Source: an uncultured Porphyromonadaceae bacterium
GTDB lineage: Bacteria; Bacteroidota; Bacteroidia; Bacteroidales; Muribaculaceae
Assembly: GCA_947177685.1 (NCBI GenBank)
Contig: CAMWVE010000006.1
Span: forward strand, 37,318-101,317
Direction: 5' to 3'
Length of the DNA: 64,000 bases
Shown: positions 63,565-64,000 of the stretch, one piece after another
How positions within the stretch are numbered: the first letter of the stretch is position 1
Layout of the letters: every line of letters starts with the position of its first letter
The notes under the pieces: model-generated
Databases searched by the model: none
What the model was told of the DNA's origin: nothing
Seen by the model: the letters and a program-made list of their open reading frames with translations, nothing else
Translations under genes and position numbers: made by a program

Positions 63565-63816
63565 AGTAATATCCAAATTTTAACATTCCAGCTGATTCCT
63601 CGCGCCGTACAAATTCAGCAAAAATCGGGTTAGATTTTGATTATAATCAGGCGTCAAAATTTGAACAGAAATATATATGTGACATTGTTTAGTGTTCAGA
63701 TTTTGGCTTTTCCCCTAATTATGAAAAGTCCCTTGGAACAATTAGAATACCCCATACACTTATATGTCCTATAAAAATATTTTACAAAAATATACGGCTA
63801 ATTCAAATAAATGCCG
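63565..63816. other. AT-rich intergenic stretch
   Basis: About 250 bases before the AbiEi-like gene; nothing beyond AT-rich sequence is recognised. Confidence 0.3.
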
Positions 63817-63824
63817 TAACTTTG
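63817..63824 (+). promoter_or_regulatory. -7 element directly before the AbiEi-like gene
   Basis: TAACTTTG ends 4 bases before the ATG at 63829, so transcription would start at about the start codon (leaderless mRNA). No -33 TTG is evident. Confidence 0.5.
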
Positions 63825-63828
63825 TGCT

Positions 63829-64000
63829 ATGAATAATGAATCAGCACATAAGAACGGATTTATAGTCCCTGTTAGGGGAAACCGTGCGTATAGAGATATA
63901 CTCCGCGAGGCCAAGGATGGAGAAATCATCAAGGTTCGTAATGGGGTATACGCTACGTTGGAAACTCTTGCTGGAGGTATGATTGACATCGATGCAATTG
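63829..64000 (+). CDS. AbiEi-type antitoxin, 3' end outside the window
   Basis: 57 codons visible: M-N-N-E-S-A-H-K-N-G-F-I-V-P-V-R-G-N-R-A, then I-L-R-E-A-K-D-G-E-I-I-K-V-R-N-G-V-Y-A-T-L-E-T-L-A-G-G-M-I-D-I. The winged-helix pattern (G-x-I-x-K-V-R-N-G-V-Y-A) is that of the N-terminal domain of type IV antitoxins of the AbiEi family, usually followed by the AbiEii nucleotidyltransferase toxin. Such pairs cause abortive infection. The partner would lie beyond base 64000. Confidence 0.7.
   Translation, partial: MNNESAHKNGFIVPVRGNRAYRDILREAKDGEIIKVRNGVYATLETLAGGMIDIDAI

Noticed and set aside
1..64000. tRNA or rRNA genes as island attachment sites
   Set aside because: No cloverleaf or rRNA sequence was recognised in the window, including near the island edge.

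Overview
The window is a stretch of a Bacteroidota chromosome, most likely order Bacteroidales and plausibly family Muribaculaceae. The evidence is a complete type IX secretion core (porT, porP, gldK, gldL, gldM, gldN), pyruvate phosphate dikinase, a four-subunit 2-oxoacid:ferredoxin oxidoreductase, Bacteroidota-only families (DUF4924, DUF2027-Smr, DUF4890) and many promoters of the Bacteroidota type (TTG, about 19-20 bases, TAnnTTTG). The family assignment is inference from overall character. No rRNA, tRNA or CRISPR array was recognised.

Layout. 1-4.0 kb: 3' part of gyrB, then rnr. 4.0-6.2 kb: a decayed exported-protein gene, a DUF6291-like gene and an intergenic patch of palindromes. 6.2-9.7 kb: surE plus the 2-oxoacid:ferredoxin oxidoreductase operon. 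9.9-16.9 kb: type IX secretion operon. 17-19.4 kb: lipid kinase, DUF4924 and DUF3108 genes. 19.4-23.1 kb: TonB-dependent receptor and MFS transporter. 23.3-31.9 kb: rplS, a thioredoxin-fold gene with a structured leader, an XRE/membrane/PH-domain operon, an ECF sigma pair, a CDF transporter, an Ntn hydrolase, lipB-lipA and a Crp/Fnr regulator. 32-48.2 kb: ppdK, lpxH, DUF59, engB, carbon-nitrogen hydrolase, nagB, Spy-like protein, cdaA-folP, efp, a LysM/receptor fusion with a beta-barrel partner, lpxB and a glycoside hydrolase. 48.3-57.1 kb: DUF2027-Smr, EFR1 ferredoxin, a tripartite efflux operon, and a decaying flavin/redox cluster next to an HxlR regulator.

57.1-64 kb is an AT-rich accessory (defence) island. 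It carries a RADAR-type anti-phage locus (rdrA ATPase, rdrB adenosine deaminase) read on the minus strand. Both genes look damaged: rdrA has an in-frame TAA at codon 33, and rdrB has a -1 frameshift at a G6A4 run that separates the HxH metal motif from the HAGE catalytic motif. The island also has a small decayed gene, tandem repeats and palindromes in the rdrA upstream region, an orphan promoter facing an 82-base imperfect hairpin, and at the right edge the start of an AbiEi-type antitoxin gene.

Single-base lesions are concentrated in accessory genes (4.1-5.1 kb, 54.3-57.4 kb, 57.4-62.3 kb), while every housekeeping gene is open. That favours real decay or phase variation over general sequencing error, although the homopolymer lesion in rdrB could be an assembly error.
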